From assembly GCF_004010155.1 (NCBI RefSeq), contig NZ_RRYH01000005.1, positions 186,001-250,000 of the forward strand: a stretch of DNA of 64,000 bases, written 5' to 3'. Positions 8,186 to 16,761 of this stretch are shown piece by piece. The translations under genes and the position numbers were made by a program. The stretch is from Solirhodobacter olei (GTDB taxonomy: Bacteria > Pseudomonadota > Alphaproteobacteria > Rhodobacterales > Rhodobacteraceae). The notes below the pieces were generated by a model. The model had not been told where the DNA came from. It saw nothing but the letters and a program-made list of their open reading frames with translations, and did no database searches. Every line of letters starts with the position of its first letter. Position 1 is the stretch's first letter.

Positions 8186-8743
8186 ATGTTCATCCAGACC
8201 GAATCCACGCCGAACCCGGCGACGCTGATGTTCCTGCCCGGTCAGGCGGTGATGGAGACCGGCACCGCCGACTTCCCCTCGCCCGACACCGCCGGCGCCT
8301 CGCCCCTCGCCCGCCGCGTCTTCGCCGCCGGTGGCGTCGCGGGCGTGTTCCTGGGGCGCGACTTCGTTTCCGTGACGAAGGAAGAGGGGCTCGAATGGGC
8401 GCATGTGAAGCCCGCGATCCTCGGCGCAATCATGGAGCATTTCCAGTCCGGCGAGGCCGCGATCGAAGGCCCCGTGGCCGCGGCCCATGACGAGCAGGAC
8501 GGCCCGGATGCCGAGATCGTCGCCCAGATCAAGGAACTGCTGGACACCCGCGTCCGCCCGGCGGTCGCCAATGACGGCGGCGACATCACCTTCCGCGGCT
8601 TCGAGCGCGGCATCGTCTATCTCTACATGAAGGGCGCCTGCGCGGGCTGCCCCTCCTCCACCATGACGCTGCGCATGGGGATCGAGAACCTGCTGCGCCA
8701 CTACATCCCGGAAGTGACCGAGGTGCGGGCGGTCGCCGCCTGA
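8186..8743 (+). CDS. NfuA/NifU-like Fe-S cluster carrier
   Basis: 185 residues: an Nfu N-terminal scaffold domain (MFIQTESTPNPATLMFLPG, residues 1-90) followed by a NifU C-terminal domain with the cluster-binding CAGC motif (Cys152, Cys155) in GACAGCPSSTMTLRMGIENLL. It hands 4Fe-4S clusters to apoproteins. GGAGG precedes the ATG. It heads a small rightward group with tsaB and rimI. In this genome likely clients include LipS-type radical SAM enzymes, SdhB and HdrC, but that is inference. Confidence 0.93.
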   Translation: MFIQTESTPNPATLMFLPGQAVMETGTADFPSPDTAGASPLARRVFAAGGVAGVFLGRDFVSVTKEEGLEWAHVKPAILGAIMEHFQSGEAAIEGPVAAAHDEQDGPDAEIVAQIKELLDTRVRPAVANDGGDITFRGFERGIVYLYMKGACAGCPSSTMTLRMGIENLLRHYIPEVTEVRAVAA

Positions 8744-8753
8744 CGCTCCTCGC

Positions 8754-9377
8754 GTGACGACCCTCATCGCCTTCGACACCTCGGCCGCCGCCTGCGCGGC
8801 CGCGGTGCTTTCCGGGGACCGGATTCTCGCACGCGCCGAGGAGCCGATGGCGACCGGCCAGGCCGAACGGCTGTTTCCACTGCTTGAGGAACTCCTCGCT
8901 GAGGCCGGCCTCGGCTGGCGCGACCTCGACGCGCTCGCCTGCGGCATCGGCCCGGGCAATTTCACCGGCACCCGGCTCTCCGTCTCCGCCGCGCGCGGGC
9001 TGGCCCTGTCCTTGGGCCGTCCGGCCATCGGGGTCTCCCGGCTGGAGGCGCTGGCCGAGGGCCTGCCCCGCCCCCTCGCCGTGATCGAGGATGCCCGACG
9101 CGGCGCTGTCTACCTGCAGCTTTTCGGCCCCGACGGGCCGCCCGAGCTTGTCCAGCCCGGCGCCCTGCCCGATCTCCGCACCATCGCCCGCACCGGCTCC
9201 GCCGCCTCGCTCGTGCCCGGCGGGCCCGTCCTCACCCCGGCCATGCCGCTGGCCGAGGCCATCGCCCGCATCGCTGCCCGCCGCACCGGCACGCCGCAGC
9301 CTCGGCCCGCGCCGCTCTACCTGCGCGCGGCCGATGCCGCGCCGCCCTCCGATCCGCCGCCGGTCCTGCTGCCGTGA
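8754..9377 (+). CDS. tsaB: tRNA t6A biosynthesis protein TsaB
   Basis: 207 residues, GTG start 11 bases after the nfu stop. ASKHA-fold protein: IAFDTSAAACAAAVL at the N-terminus, then ALACGIGPGNFTGTRLSVSA, the TsaB/YeaZ signature. With TsaD and TsaE it forms the complex adding threonylcarbamoyl to A37 of tRNAs. It overlaps rimI by four bases (GTGA), so the two are translationally coupled. Confidence 0.95.
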   Translation: MTTLIAFDTSAAACAAAVLSGDRILARAEEPMATGQAERLFPLLEELLAEAGLGWRDLDALACGIGPGNFTGTRLSVSAARGLALSLGRPAIGVSRLEALAEGLPRPLAVIEDARRGAVYLQLFGPDGPPELVQPGALPDLRTIARTGSAASLVPGGPVLTPAMPLAEAIARIAARRTGTPQPRPAPLYLRAADAAPPSDPPPVLLP

Positions 9378-9802
9378 GCGCCGGTCCGCCCCCCGACCCC
9401 GCCGCGCTCGCCGCGCTCCACGCCGCGACCTTCACAACGCCCCGCCCCTGGACCGCGGCAGAGATCACCACCCTCCTTGCCCTTCCCGGCACCTTCCTGA
9501 CCGGCGACGCCACGGGGTTCGCCCTTGGCCAGACCACGCTTGACGAGGCGGAACTGCTGACCATCGCGGTTGCGCCGGGGGCCCGCCGGCAGGGTCTCGG
9601 CAGCCGGCTCCTGGCGGCATTCGAGGCCGAAGCCCGCGCCCGCGGCGCCACCCGCGCCTTCCTCGAAGTGTCGGCCGAAAACGTCGCGGCCCGGGCGCTC
9701 TACCAGGGCGCAGGCTGGCTTCAAACCGGCCGCCGCCCGGGCTATTACCGCGCCCCGGAGGGGGGGCGAATCGATGCACTGATCCTGGCCAAGCCGCTCT
9801 GA
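9374..9802 (+). CDS. rimI: RimI-type GNAT N-acetyltransferase
   Basis: 142 residues with a GNAT acetyl-CoA fold: LTIAVAPGARRQGLGSRLL carries the Q/RxxGxG/A pyrophosphate loop, followed by FLEVSAENVAARALYQGAGW. RimI acetylates the N-terminus of ribosomal protein S18, and the tsaB-rimI pairing is common across bacteria. The GTG start overlaps the tsaB stop. Confidence 0.88.
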   Translation: MSAGPPPDPAALAALHAATFTTPRPWTAAEITTLLALPGTFLTGDATGFALGQTTLDEAELLTIAVAPGARRQGLGSRLLAAFEAEARARGATRAFLEVSAENVAARALYQGAGWLQTGRRPGYYRAPEGGRIDALILAKPL

Positions 9803-9877
9803 CGGGCAAAGCCCCGGCGCGGCACCCGGATTTTTATCAAATGGTCAATAGATCACCCCGGCCATGCAAGATCGCGC

Positions 9878-9907
9878 TTGACCCCTTCCTCGCCCTGCGG
9901 CCTTATT
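9878..9907 (+). promoter_or_regulatory. Candidate sigma70 promoter of the BMP-type importer
   Basis: TTGACC (9878-9883), 18 bases, CTTATT (9902-9907), about 90 bases before the substrate-binding protein gene. An A/T-rich stretch containing TTATCAAATGGTCAATAG lies just upstream at 9835-9851. No sharper operator is visible. Confidence 0.4.
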
Positions 9908-9995
9908 CGCCAATGATCCGCGAGAGATCGGCACGTAACCCGGCCCGGATGCCGCTGCGGCGGCGGGCCACAACCACAACCGGGAGAGCCATTCC

Positions 9996-10985
9996 ATGAG
10001 CTGCATCACGAAATTCCTCGGCGCTGGCGCCGTGCTGGCGTTCACCGCCGGCGTCGCCGCGGCCGAACCCGCCATCATCTACGACCTCGGCGGCAAGTAC
10101 GACAAATCCTTCAACGAGGCCGCCTGGCACGGCGCGCAGCGCTGGGCCAAGGAAAGCGGCAAGAAGTTCCGCGAGGTCGAAATCCAGTCCGAAGCGCAGC
10201 GCGAGCAGGTCCTCAAGCGGCTCGCGCAATCCGGCGCCAACCCGATCGCGATGACCGGCTTCGCCTTCGCCGACGTGCTGAACAAGGTCGCCCCGGAATT
10301 CCCGAAGACCAAGTTCGCCATCGTCGACTCGGTCGTGAAGCAGCCCAACGTCCAGTCCATCGTCTTCACAGAGGAGCAGGGCTCCTACCTCGTCGGCATC
10401 ATGGCCGCGATGGCCTCGAAGACCGGCACCGTGGGCTTCATCGGCGGCATGGACATTCCGCTCATTCACAAGTTCGAGTGCGGCTACGCCCAGGGCGTGA
10501 AGTCGGTGAACGCGAAGGACAAGGTGATCGTCAACTACACCGGCACCACCCCGGCCGCCTGGAATGACCCGGTGAAGGGCTCCGAGCTCGCCAAGGGCCA
10601 GATCAGCCAGGGCGCCGACGTGATCTACGCCGCCGCTGGCGGCACCGGCGTGGGCGTGCTGCAGGCGGCCGCCGACGGCAAGATCCTGTCGATCGGCGTC
10701 GACAGCGACCAGAACTACCTGCACCCGGGCCAGGTCCTGACCTCGATGACCAAGCGCGTCGACAACGCGATCTACAACGTCTTCAAGGCCGGCGCGAACC
10801 TGAAGCCGGGCGTGAAGGTGATGGACCTCAAGGCCGGCGGCGTCGCCCCGGCGATGGACAAGTACAACGCCAAGCTCGTCACCCCGGCGATGAAGGCCGC
10901 CGTCGACAAGGCGACCAAGGGCATCGAAGACGGCTCCATCAAGGTCCACGACTACACGACCGACAACAAGTGCCCGGTCGAGTGA
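9996..10985 (+). CDS. BMP/PnrA-type ABC transporter substrate-binding protein
   Basis: 329 residues with a cleavable Sec signal peptide (about 1-23, ending GVAAAEP); there is no lipobox, so the protein is a soluble periplasmic receptor. Family blocks include YDLGGKYDKSFNEAAWHGA, VGFIGGMDIPLIHKFECGY and DVIYAAAGGTGVG. PnrA/BmpA/Med-family receptors bind nucleosides or related purines. The gene opens a four-gene importer operon (receptor, double ATPase, two permeases). Purine or nucleoside uptake would fit the urate catabolism genes and deoD elsewhere in the window; the ligand itself is inferred. Confidence 0.92.
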   Translation: MSCITKFLGAGAVLAFTAGVAAAEPAIIYDLGGKYDKSFNEAAWHGAQRWAKESGKKFREVEIQSEAQREQVLKRLAQSGANPIAMTGFAFADVLNKVAPEFPKTKFAIVDSVVKQPNVQSIVFTEEQGSYLVGIMAAMASKTGTVGFIGGMDIPLIHKFECGYAQGVKSVNAKDKVIVNYTGTTPAAWNDPVKGSELAKGQISQGADVIYAAAGGTGVGVLQAAADGKILSIGVDSDQNYLHPGQVLTSMTKRVDNAIYNVFKAGANLKPGVKVMDLKAGGVAPAMDKYNAKLVTPAMKAAVDKATKGIEDGSIKVHDYTTDNKCPVE

Positions 10986-10994
10986 GCCACAGGG

Positions 10995-12581
10995 ATGGCC
11001 ACGGCTGAAACCTCGGGGCGGCAGGCAACTGCCGCCCCCACCGCATCCGGCTCCGCGCCGGCGATCGAGCTTCGCGGCATCTCCAAGGCCTTCGGGCCCG
11101 TGCAGGCCAACAAGGACATCTCGCTCGCCGTGAAGCGCGGCACGATCCACGGCATCATCGGCGAGAACGGCGCCGGCAAGTCCACCCTGATGTCGATCCT
11201 CTACGGCTTCTACAAGGCCGACGAGGGCGAGATTCTCGTCGGCGGCCAGCCGACCCCGATCCATGACAGCCAGGCCGCGATCCGCGCGGGCATCGGCATG
11301 GTCTTCCAGCATTTCAAGCTGGTCCACAATTTCACGGTCCTCGAGAACATCGTGCTGGGCGCCGAGGACGGCGCGCTGCTCGGCCCGTCGCTCTCCAAGG
11401 CGCGCAAGCTTCTGAAGAGCCTCGCCGAGGAATACGAGCTGAACGTCGACCCCGACCAGACAATCGAGAACCTCTCCGTCGGCCACCAGCAGCGGGTCGA
11501 GATCCTCAAGGCGCTCTACCGCCAGGCCGACATCCTGATCCTGGACGAGCCGACGGGCGTGCTGACCCCGGCCGAGGCCGATCACCTCTTCCGCATCCTC
11601 GCCAACCTGAAGCGCGAGGGGAAGACGATCATCCTGATCACCCACAAGCTCAGGGAGATCATGGAGATCACCGACACGGTGAGCGTGATGCGCCGCGGCC
11701 AGATGACCGCAACGGTGAAGACGTCAGAGACCAGCCCCGAGCAGCTGGCCGAGCTGATGGTCGGCCGCAAGGTCCTCCTGCGGGTCGAGAAGAAGCCCGC
11801 GACACCCGGCAAGACCGTGCTGGAGGTCGAGAACCTCAAGGTGGTCGACCGCTTCGGCGTCGAGCGCCTGAAGGGCGTCTCGCTGAATGTGAAGGCGGGC
11901 GAGATCGTCGGCATCGCCGGCGTCGCTGGCAACGGCCAGTCGGAGCTGCTGGAGGTCCTCGGCGGTTTCACCGCGGCCACCGGTCATCTGCGCATGAACG
12001 GGCGGGAACTCGACGTGTCGGGCCGCCATTCCGACGGCCAGACCCGGCGGCATGACGGCATCTCCCACGTGCCGGAGGACCGCCAGCACCTCGGCCTCAT
12101 CATGGATTTCGCGGCCTGGGAGAACGTCGCCTTCGGCTATCACAACGATCCCGCCTACCAGCGCAACGGCTTCCTGATGGACAATGCCGCGCTGGTCCGC
12201 GAGACGGCCGCGAAGATGCAGCGCTTCGACGTGCGCCCGCCGGACCCGAAGCTCGCGGCCAAGAACTTCTCCGGCGGCAACCAGCAGAAGCTGGTCCTCG
12301 CCCGCGAGATCGAGCGTAACCCCGACCTGCTGCTCATCGGCCAGCCGACGCGCGGGGTCGATATCGGCGCGATCGAGTTCATCCACCAGCAGATCGTCCG
12401 CCTGCGCGACGCCGGCAAGGCGATCCTGCTCGTGTCGGTGGAGCTGGACGAGATCATGTCGCTCGCCGACCGCATCGCGGTGATGTTCGACGGCCGCATC
12501 ATGGGCGAACGTCTGCCGGAAGAGACAGACGAACGCGAGCTGGGCCTGCTGATGGCCGGCATGAAGGGAAAGGCCGCGTAA
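10995..12581 (+). CDS. ABC transporter ATPase with two nucleotide-binding domains (sugar/nucleoside class)
   Basis: 528 residues, two tandem ABC domains. Domain 1: Walker A GENGAGKST (about 56-64), signature LSVGHQQRVEI, Walker B ILILDEPTGVL. Domain 2: a degenerate Walker A GVAGNGQSELL, signature FSGGNQQKLVLAREI, Walker B LLLIGQPTRGVD. This pattern, with one degenerate site, is typical of the NupA/YufO and MglA/RbsA class. It powers the importer encoded by its neighbours. The stop overlaps the next start by one base. Confidence 0.93.
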   Translation: MATAETSGRQATAAPTASGSAPAIELRGISKAFGPVQANKDISLAVKRGTIHGIIGENGAGKSTLMSILYGFYKADEGEILVGGQPTPIHDSQAAIRAGIGMVFQHFKLVHNFTVLENIVLGAEDGALLGPSLSKARKLLKSLAEEYELNVDPDQTIENLSVGHQQRVEILKALYRQADILILDEPTGVLTPAEADHLFRILANLKREGKTIILITHKLREIMEITDTVSVMRRGQMTATVKTSETSPEQLAELMVGRKVLLRVEKKPATPGKTVLEVENLKVVDRFGVERLKGVSLNVKAGEIVGIAGVAGNGQSELLEVLGGFTAATGHLRMNGRELDVSGRHSDGQTRRHDGISHVPEDRQHLGLIMDFAAWENVAFGYHNDPAYQRNGFLMDNAALVRETAAKMQRFDVRPPDPKLAAKNFSGGNQQKLVLAREIERNPDLLLIGQPTRGVDIGAIEFIHQQIVRLRDAGKAILLVSVELDEIMSLADRIAVMFDGRIMGERLPEETDERELGLLMAGMKGKAA

Positions 12582-13675
12582 TGGACAGACTTCCGACCTG
12601 GGCCGACGCGATCCTCGTGCCCGTCCTTTCCATCGTCATCGCCTTTGCCATCTCGGCCATCGTCATCCTCGGCATCGGCGAAAACCCGATCAACGCGATG
12701 GGGATCATGATCAGCGGCGGCCTCGGCTCCACCTACGGCTGGGGCTACACGCTCTATTACGCGACGAATTTCATGTTCACCGGCCTCGCGGTGGCCGTGG
12801 CCTTCCACGCGACGCTCTTCAACATCGGCGGCGACGGGCAGGCCCAGCTCGGGGGGCTCGGCGTCGCGATGGCCGCGCTCTACATCCCCTGGCCGAACTG
12901 GTGGCTGGCGCTCTTCGGGGCCTCGGCGGCGGCCGCGCTCTTCGGCGCGGCCTGGGCGGCGATCCCGGCCTGGCTGCAGGCCAAGCGCGGCAGCCATATC
13001 GTCATCACCACGATCATGTTCAACTTCATCGGTTCGGCCCTCCTGAACTACCTGCTGGTGAACGTGTTCCGCCCGGTGGGGTCGATGGACCCGGCGACGG
13101 CGAACTTCCCCAAGGCCACCACTCTGCCGAACCTGTCGAGCATCCTCGGCCTCGTCGGCATCCCGTTCTCGAACCAGACGCCGGCGAACGTGACCTTCCT
13201 GATCGCGCTGCTCGCCTGCCTCCTGGTGTGGCTCTTGATCTGGCATACCCGCTTCGGCTTCGCACTGCGCGCCTTCGGCAAGTCCGAACCCGCCGCCCGC
13301 TACGCCGGGATCAGCCCAGTGAAGATCACCATGTACGCCATGCTGATCTCCGGCGCGCTCGCGGGCCTGATGTCGATCAACAACGTGATGGGTGAAAGCG
13401 GCAGACTGGTGCTGAACTCCTCGGAAGGCGCGGGCTTCATCGGCATCGCCGTGGCGCTGATGGGCCGCTCGCACCCGCTGGGGATCCTGCTCGCCTCGAT
13501 CCTCTTCGGCTTCCTCTACCAGGGCGGCGCGGAGCTCGCGATGTGGACCACGATCCCGCCGCAGCTGATCCTCGTCATCCAGGCGCTGGTGATCCTCTTC
13601 ACCGGCGCGCTCGACAACATGGTGCGAATGCCGGTCGAGGCCGTGTTCCACCGTCTCGGCAAGCGGAGGGGCTGA
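12581..13675 (+). CDS. ABC transporter permease (YufP/NupB-like)
   Basis: 364 residues and multiple transmembrane segments, BPD_transp_2 family. The EAA-like cytoplasmic loop reads GFALRAFGKSEPAARYAGISPVK. It forms a heterodimeric channel with the next gene. The ATG overlaps the ATPase stop by one base, so the genes are tightly coupled. Confidence 0.92.
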   Translation: MDRLPTWADAILVPVLSIVIAFAISAIVILGIGENPINAMGIMISGGLGSTYGWGYTLYYATNFMFTGLAVAVAFHATLFNIGGDGQAQLGGLGVAMAALYIPWPNWWLALFGASAAAALFGAAWAAIPAWLQAKRGSHIVITTIMFNFIGSALLNYLLVNVFRPVGSMDPATANFPKATTLPNLSSILGLVGIPFSNQTPANVTFLIALLACLLVWLLIWHTRFGFALRAFGKSEPAARYAGISPVKITMYAMLISGALAGLMSINNVMGESGRLVLNSSEGAGFIGIAVALMGRSHPLGILLASILFGFLYQGGAELAMWTTIPPQLILVIQALVILFTGALDNMVRMPVEAVFHRLGKRRG

Positions 13676-13678
13676 CCG

Positions 13679-14644
13679 ATGAGCTTCGACACCATCGTCT
13701 CCATCCTCGACAGCACCATCCGCCTCGGCACGCCGCTGCTGCTGGCCTGCCTCGCCGGGCTCTTCTCGGAACGCTCGGGGATCTTCGACATCGGGCTCGA
13801 GGGCAAGATGCTGGTCGCGGCCTTCTTTTCGGCCGCGGTCGCCTATGTCACCGGCAACGCCTGGCTGGGGCTTCTGGCGGGGATCGCCTCGTCGATGGTC
13901 TTCGCCTTCATCCACGGGCTGGCCTCGATCACCTTCCGGGGCAACCAGCTGATCTCGGGGGTGGCGATCAACATGCTGGCCTCCGGCATCACCGTGCTGA
14001 TCGGCCAGCACTGGTTCCACCTCGGCGGCATCACCCCGGCGCTGTCGGGCGGTGCGCGGTTCCAGGACGTGGCCCTGCCCTTCGCGCAGGCGCTGAAGGG
14101 CGTGCCCTATCTCGGCCTCGTCTACGACCAGCTGATCTCCGGCCATTCGGTGCTGGTCTACGTCGGCTTCCTCTGCGTGCCGGCCACCTGGTGGGTGCTC
14201 TTCAAGACCCGCTTCGGCCTGCGCCTGCGCGCGGTGGGCGAGAACCCGGCCGCCGTCGACACCGCTGGCGTCTCGGTCGTGGCGCTCCGCTATTCGGCCA
14301 TCGCCATCGCCGGTATCCTCTGCGGCATCGCGGGGACGTACCTGTCCTGCTCGCTCGCCGCCGGCTTCGGGCGCGAGATGACGGCGGGGCGCGGCTACAT
14401 CGCGCTGGCGGCGCTGATCTTCGCCAAGTGGCGGCCCTGGTACGCGCTTGGCGCGACCATGCTCTTCGGCCTGCTCGACGCGGTGTCGAACCGCTACCAG
14501 ACCATCGACATCGGCATGCTGCACATCCCGAACCAGTTCATGAGCGCCGTGCCCTTCATCCTGACCGTCGTCATCCTCGCCGGCTTCGTCGGAAAGGCGA
14601 TCCCGCCGCGCGCGGGCGGCGAGCCCTACGTGAAGGAACGCTGA
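13679..14644 (+). CDS. ABC transporter permease (YufQ/NupC-like)
   Basis: 321 residues, BPD_transp_2 family. ERSGIFDIGLEGKMLVAAFF near the N-terminus and GLRLRAVGENPAAVDTAGVSV as coupling loop are typical of the second permease of nucleoside importers. It is the last gene of the operon, three bases after the previous stop, and is followed by a strong hairpin. Confidence 0.92.
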   Translation: MSFDTIVSILDSTIRLGTPLLLACLAGLFSERSGIFDIGLEGKMLVAAFFSAAVAYVTGNAWLGLLAGIASSMVFAFIHGLASITFRGNQLISGVAINMLASGITVLIGQHWFHLGGITPALSGGARFQDVALPFAQALKGVPYLGLVYDQLISGHSVLVYVGFLCVPATWWVLFKTRFGLRLRAVGENPAAVDTAGVSVVALRYSAIAIAGILCGIAGTYLSCSLAAGFGREMTAGRGYIALAALIFAKWRPWYALGATMLFGLLDAVSNRYQTIDIGMLHIPNQFMSAVPFILTVVILAGFVGKAIPPRAGGEPYVKER

Positions 14645-14652
14645 CCCCCGCC

Positions 14653-14677
14653 GCGCCGGCCCTTTCCGGGCCGGCGC
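14653..14677 (+). terminator. Hairpin terminator of the BMP-type importer operon
   Basis: GCGCCGGCCC, loop TTTCC, GGGCCGGCGC: a perfect 10-bp stem nine bases after the last permease stop. No T-run follows, so termination may need Rho. Confidence 0.55.
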
Positions 14678-14738
14678 TATGGCAAAGCCGGCACATCCCG
14701 CCATGGACCTGCGGCAAAGTCGGCCCACCCGGGCAGAG

Positions 14739-14771
14739 CATATTTGCAGGAATTGGAATATGTGTTAGCTC
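14739..14771 (+). promoter_or_regulatory. Promoter/operator region of the TauE/SafE gene, sharing a motif with the sHdr locus
   Basis: Contains TGCAGGAATTGGAATATG (14745-14762) within CATATT-N12-AATATG (14739-14762). A weak promoter reading TTGCAG (14744-14749), 16 bases, TAGCTC overlaps it. The same sequence with two substitutions occurs inverted in the dsrE3C promoter (53731-53757), and its AATTGGAATAT core recurs at 52837-52847. This suggests one repressor for the exporter and the sulfur-oxidation genes. Confidence 0.6.
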
Positions 14772-14840
14772 TGGGAACCACCCCGCCTGAACCCGCGGCG
14801 CCCGCCCCCGGAGCAAGGCCAGACGCCCGGATCGCCCGTC

Positions 14841-15782
14841 TTGCAGATTTACCTGCCCATCGCCGAGGTTTCCGTAAACGCCTTCCTGCTGCTGGGGATC
14901 GGCGGCGGGGTCGGGCTGCTTTCGGGCATCTTCGGCGTCGGGGGCGGCTTCCTGATCACGCCGCTTCTGATGTTCATCGGCATTCCGCCCGGCGTCGCAG
15001 TGGCCACCGGCGCGAACCAGGTGGTGGCGGCCTCGGTCTCCGGCCTGATGGTCCACATCCGCCGGCGGACGGTCGATTTCAAGATGGGCACGGTGCTTCT
15101 GGTCGGGGGCTTCTTCGGCTCGAACATCGGCATCCTGGTTTTCGAGCTGATGAAGCGCGCCGGTCAGACCGAGCTCTTCGTGCAGTTCTCCTACGTCTTC
15201 CTGATGGGCACCATCGGCCTGATGATGTTCCAGGAAAGCTTCCGCGCCATCCGCCGCGCCCGCGGCGCCGCCAGGGCCGGGCCCGGCGCCGCGCCACGGC
15301 GGCCGCAGATGCACCGCCACAACTGGGTGCAGCGCTGGCCGCTGAAGATGAAGTTCCGCACCTCGGGCCTTTACATCAGCGTCATCCCGCCCTTCCTGAT
15401 CGGCGTCTGCGTTGGCGTGCTCTCCGCCGCGATGGGCATCGGCGGCGGCTTCATCGTCGTCCCGGCGATGATCTACATCCTCGGCATGAACACCCGCGTC
15501 GTTGTCGGCACCTCGCTCTTTCAGGTGATCTTCGTGACGGCCTACGCGGTGATGGCCCATGCCATCGCCAGCCAGTCGGTCGACATGGCGCTGGCGGTCC
15601 TGCTCATCGTCGGCGGCGTCGTCGGCGCGCAGATCGGAACGATGATCGGCATGCGGCTGAAGGCAGAGCAGCTGCGGATCCTGCTCGCCCTCCTCGTCCT
15701 TGCCGTGGCGGTGAAGATCGGCCTCGACCTGGTGATCCGCCCGGCCGAGCTCTACTCCGTGCGCTCGATAGGCCATCCATGA
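14841..15782 (+). CDS. TauE/SafE-family (sulfite/organosulfonate) exporter
   Basis: 313 residues with about eight membrane segments. The duplicated family motif is seen as SGIFGVGGGFLITPLLM in the first half and SAAMGIGGGFIVVPAMIYILG in the second. The start is TTG (MQIYLPIAEVSVNAF), chosen because this is the N-terminus I recognise from Rhodobacterales homologues; there is no strong Shine-Dalgarno. A His/Arg-rich cytoplasmic loop separates the halves (about 140-175). TauE/SafE members export sulfite or sulfoacetate. The shared operator with the sHdr locus makes sulfite, the product of that pathway, a reasonable substrate. It overlaps the next gene by four bases. Confidence 0.88.
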   Translation: MQIYLPIAEVSVNAFLLLGIGGGVGLLSGIFGVGGGFLITPLLMFIGIPPGVAVATGANQVVAASVSGLMVHIRRRTVDFKMGTVLLVGGFFGSNIGILVFELMKRAGQTELFVQFSYVFLMGTIGLMMFQESFRAIRRARGAARAGPGAAPRRPQMHRHNWVQRWPLKMKFRTSGLYISVIPPFLIGVCVGVLSAAMGIGGGFIVVPAMIYILGMNTRVVVGTSLFQVIFVTAYAVMAHAIASQSVDMALAVLLIVGGVVGAQIGTMIGMRLKAEQLRILLALLVLAVAVKIGLDLVIRPAELYSVRSIGHP

Positions 15783-16570
15783 TGAGGCGGCTTCTCCCCC
15801 TCCTCGCGCTCTGCCTGGCGATGCTCACGCCCCTTGCCGCGCCGGCGGCCGATGCGGCCGCCCCGTCCGAGCAGATCGTCGCCGGCCTCTCGCAGGAACA
15901 GATCTCCATCACGGCGAGCTTCTCGGGCTCCTCGATCCTGATCTTCGGCGCGGTCAAGCGCGATGCGCCGCCGGCGCAGCCGCCCCTTCAGGTGATCGTC
16001 ACCCTCCAGGGGCCGCGCACGCCGGTGCAGGTCAGCCGCAAGGGCGATGTCTTCGGGCTCTGGATCAACACCGCCTCCGCCAAGGTGACCGAGGCCCCGG
16101 CCTATTACGCCATCGCCACCTCGGCGCCGCTCGCCCAGATCCTGTCGCACACCGACGACCTGCGCTACCGCATCTCGATCCCGCTTGCGATCCGCGAGAC
16201 CGGCGTGGCGAGCCAGGTGAGCGAGCCGCGCGCCTTCCTCGACGCGCTGATCCGCATCCGCGAGCGCGACGGGCTCTACAAGCTCGACGAGGGCGCGGTG
16301 ACCATCGACCAGTCGACCCTGTTCCGCGCCCGGCTGAACCTGCCCGCGAACCTGACCGAGGGGCTTTATACCGCGCGGATGTTCCTGACGCGCGACGGCA
16401 AGGTGGTGGCAAGCCAGAAGACCGACGTCCGCGTGCGCAAGACCGGGGTGGAGCGCTGGCTCTACCAGCTCGCCCAGAACCAGCCGGCGCTTTACGGCCT
16501 CCTGTCGCTGGTGATCGCCATCGTGGCCGGCTGGCTCGCCTCCGCCGCCTTCCGCGCCTTCCGGCGGTAG
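15779..16570 (+). CDS. TIGR02186-family exported membrane-anchored protein, partner of TauE
   Basis: 263 residues. Signal peptide at the N-terminus (LLPLLALCLAMLTPLAAPAADA), a periplasmic beta-rich body, and one C-terminal transmembrane helix (ALYGLLSLVIAIVAGWLASAAF) followed by a short basic tail. I recognise it as the TIGR02186 family, a conserved alphaproteobacterial protein found next to TauE/SafE genes and without known activity. The ATGATGA overlap with the exporter indicates coupled translation. It may be a periplasmic accessory subunit of the exporter; that is inference. Confidence 0.8.
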   Translation: MMRRLLPLLALCLAMLTPLAAPAADAAAPSEQIVAGLSQEQISITASFSGSSILIFGAVKRDAPPAQPPLQVIVTLQGPRTPVQVSRKGDVFGLWINTASAKVTEAPAYYAIATSAPLAQILSHTDDLRYRISIPLAIRETGVASQVSEPRAFLDALIRIRERDGLYKLDEGAVTIDQSTLFRARLNLPANLTEGLYTARMFLTRDGKVVASQKTDVRVRKTGVERWLYQLAQNQPALYGLLSLVIAIVAGWLASAAFRAFRR

Positions 16571-16574
16571 GCCC

Positions 16575-16599
16575 GTAGGGTGCGCATTCATTGCGCACC
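16575..16599. repeat. Dispersed palindromic repeat, copy 3
   Basis: GTAGGGTGCGCATTCATTGC followed by GCACC; a perfect GGTGCGCA/TGCGCACC hairpin with a TTCAT loop. It lies five bases after the TIGR02186 stop, in a convergent intergenic region. Confidence 0.7.
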
Positions 16600-16670
16600 A
16601 TCCCCCCGCCCTGCCCCGCCCCGGACCCGCGGGAAGCCCTTAACGCGGCGTTCGCCCACCGTCCCGAAAT

Positions 16671-16720
16671 ACGGTACGGTACGGTGCGAAAGCGGTGCTA
16701 AAGCTGTGTTGAATCGGTAC
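16671..16720 (+). repeat. Eleven-base-phased degenerate direct repeats, copy 1
   Basis: ACGGTACGGTACGGT leads into consecutive 11-mers GGTGCGAAAGC, GGTGCTAAAGC and TGTGTTGAATC, then GGTACCCC. A matching array lies inverted at 38838-38879. An 11-base period is close to one helical turn. It is located between convergent genes. Confidence 0.55.
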
Positions 16721-16761
16721 CCCGATTTACCAGCCTTTTCAGCCCCTTGCCCGGGCGCCCC

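Noticed and set aside
14744-15778. N-terminal extension of the TIGR02186 frame over the TauE gene
   Set aside because: Out of frame with the conserved exporter. The protein's signal peptide begins at 15779.
16671-16720. The 11-base repeats as plasmid iterons or a CRISPR remnant
   Set aside because: Too few and too degenerate, no replication initiator or cas gene nearby, and no unique spacers between units.
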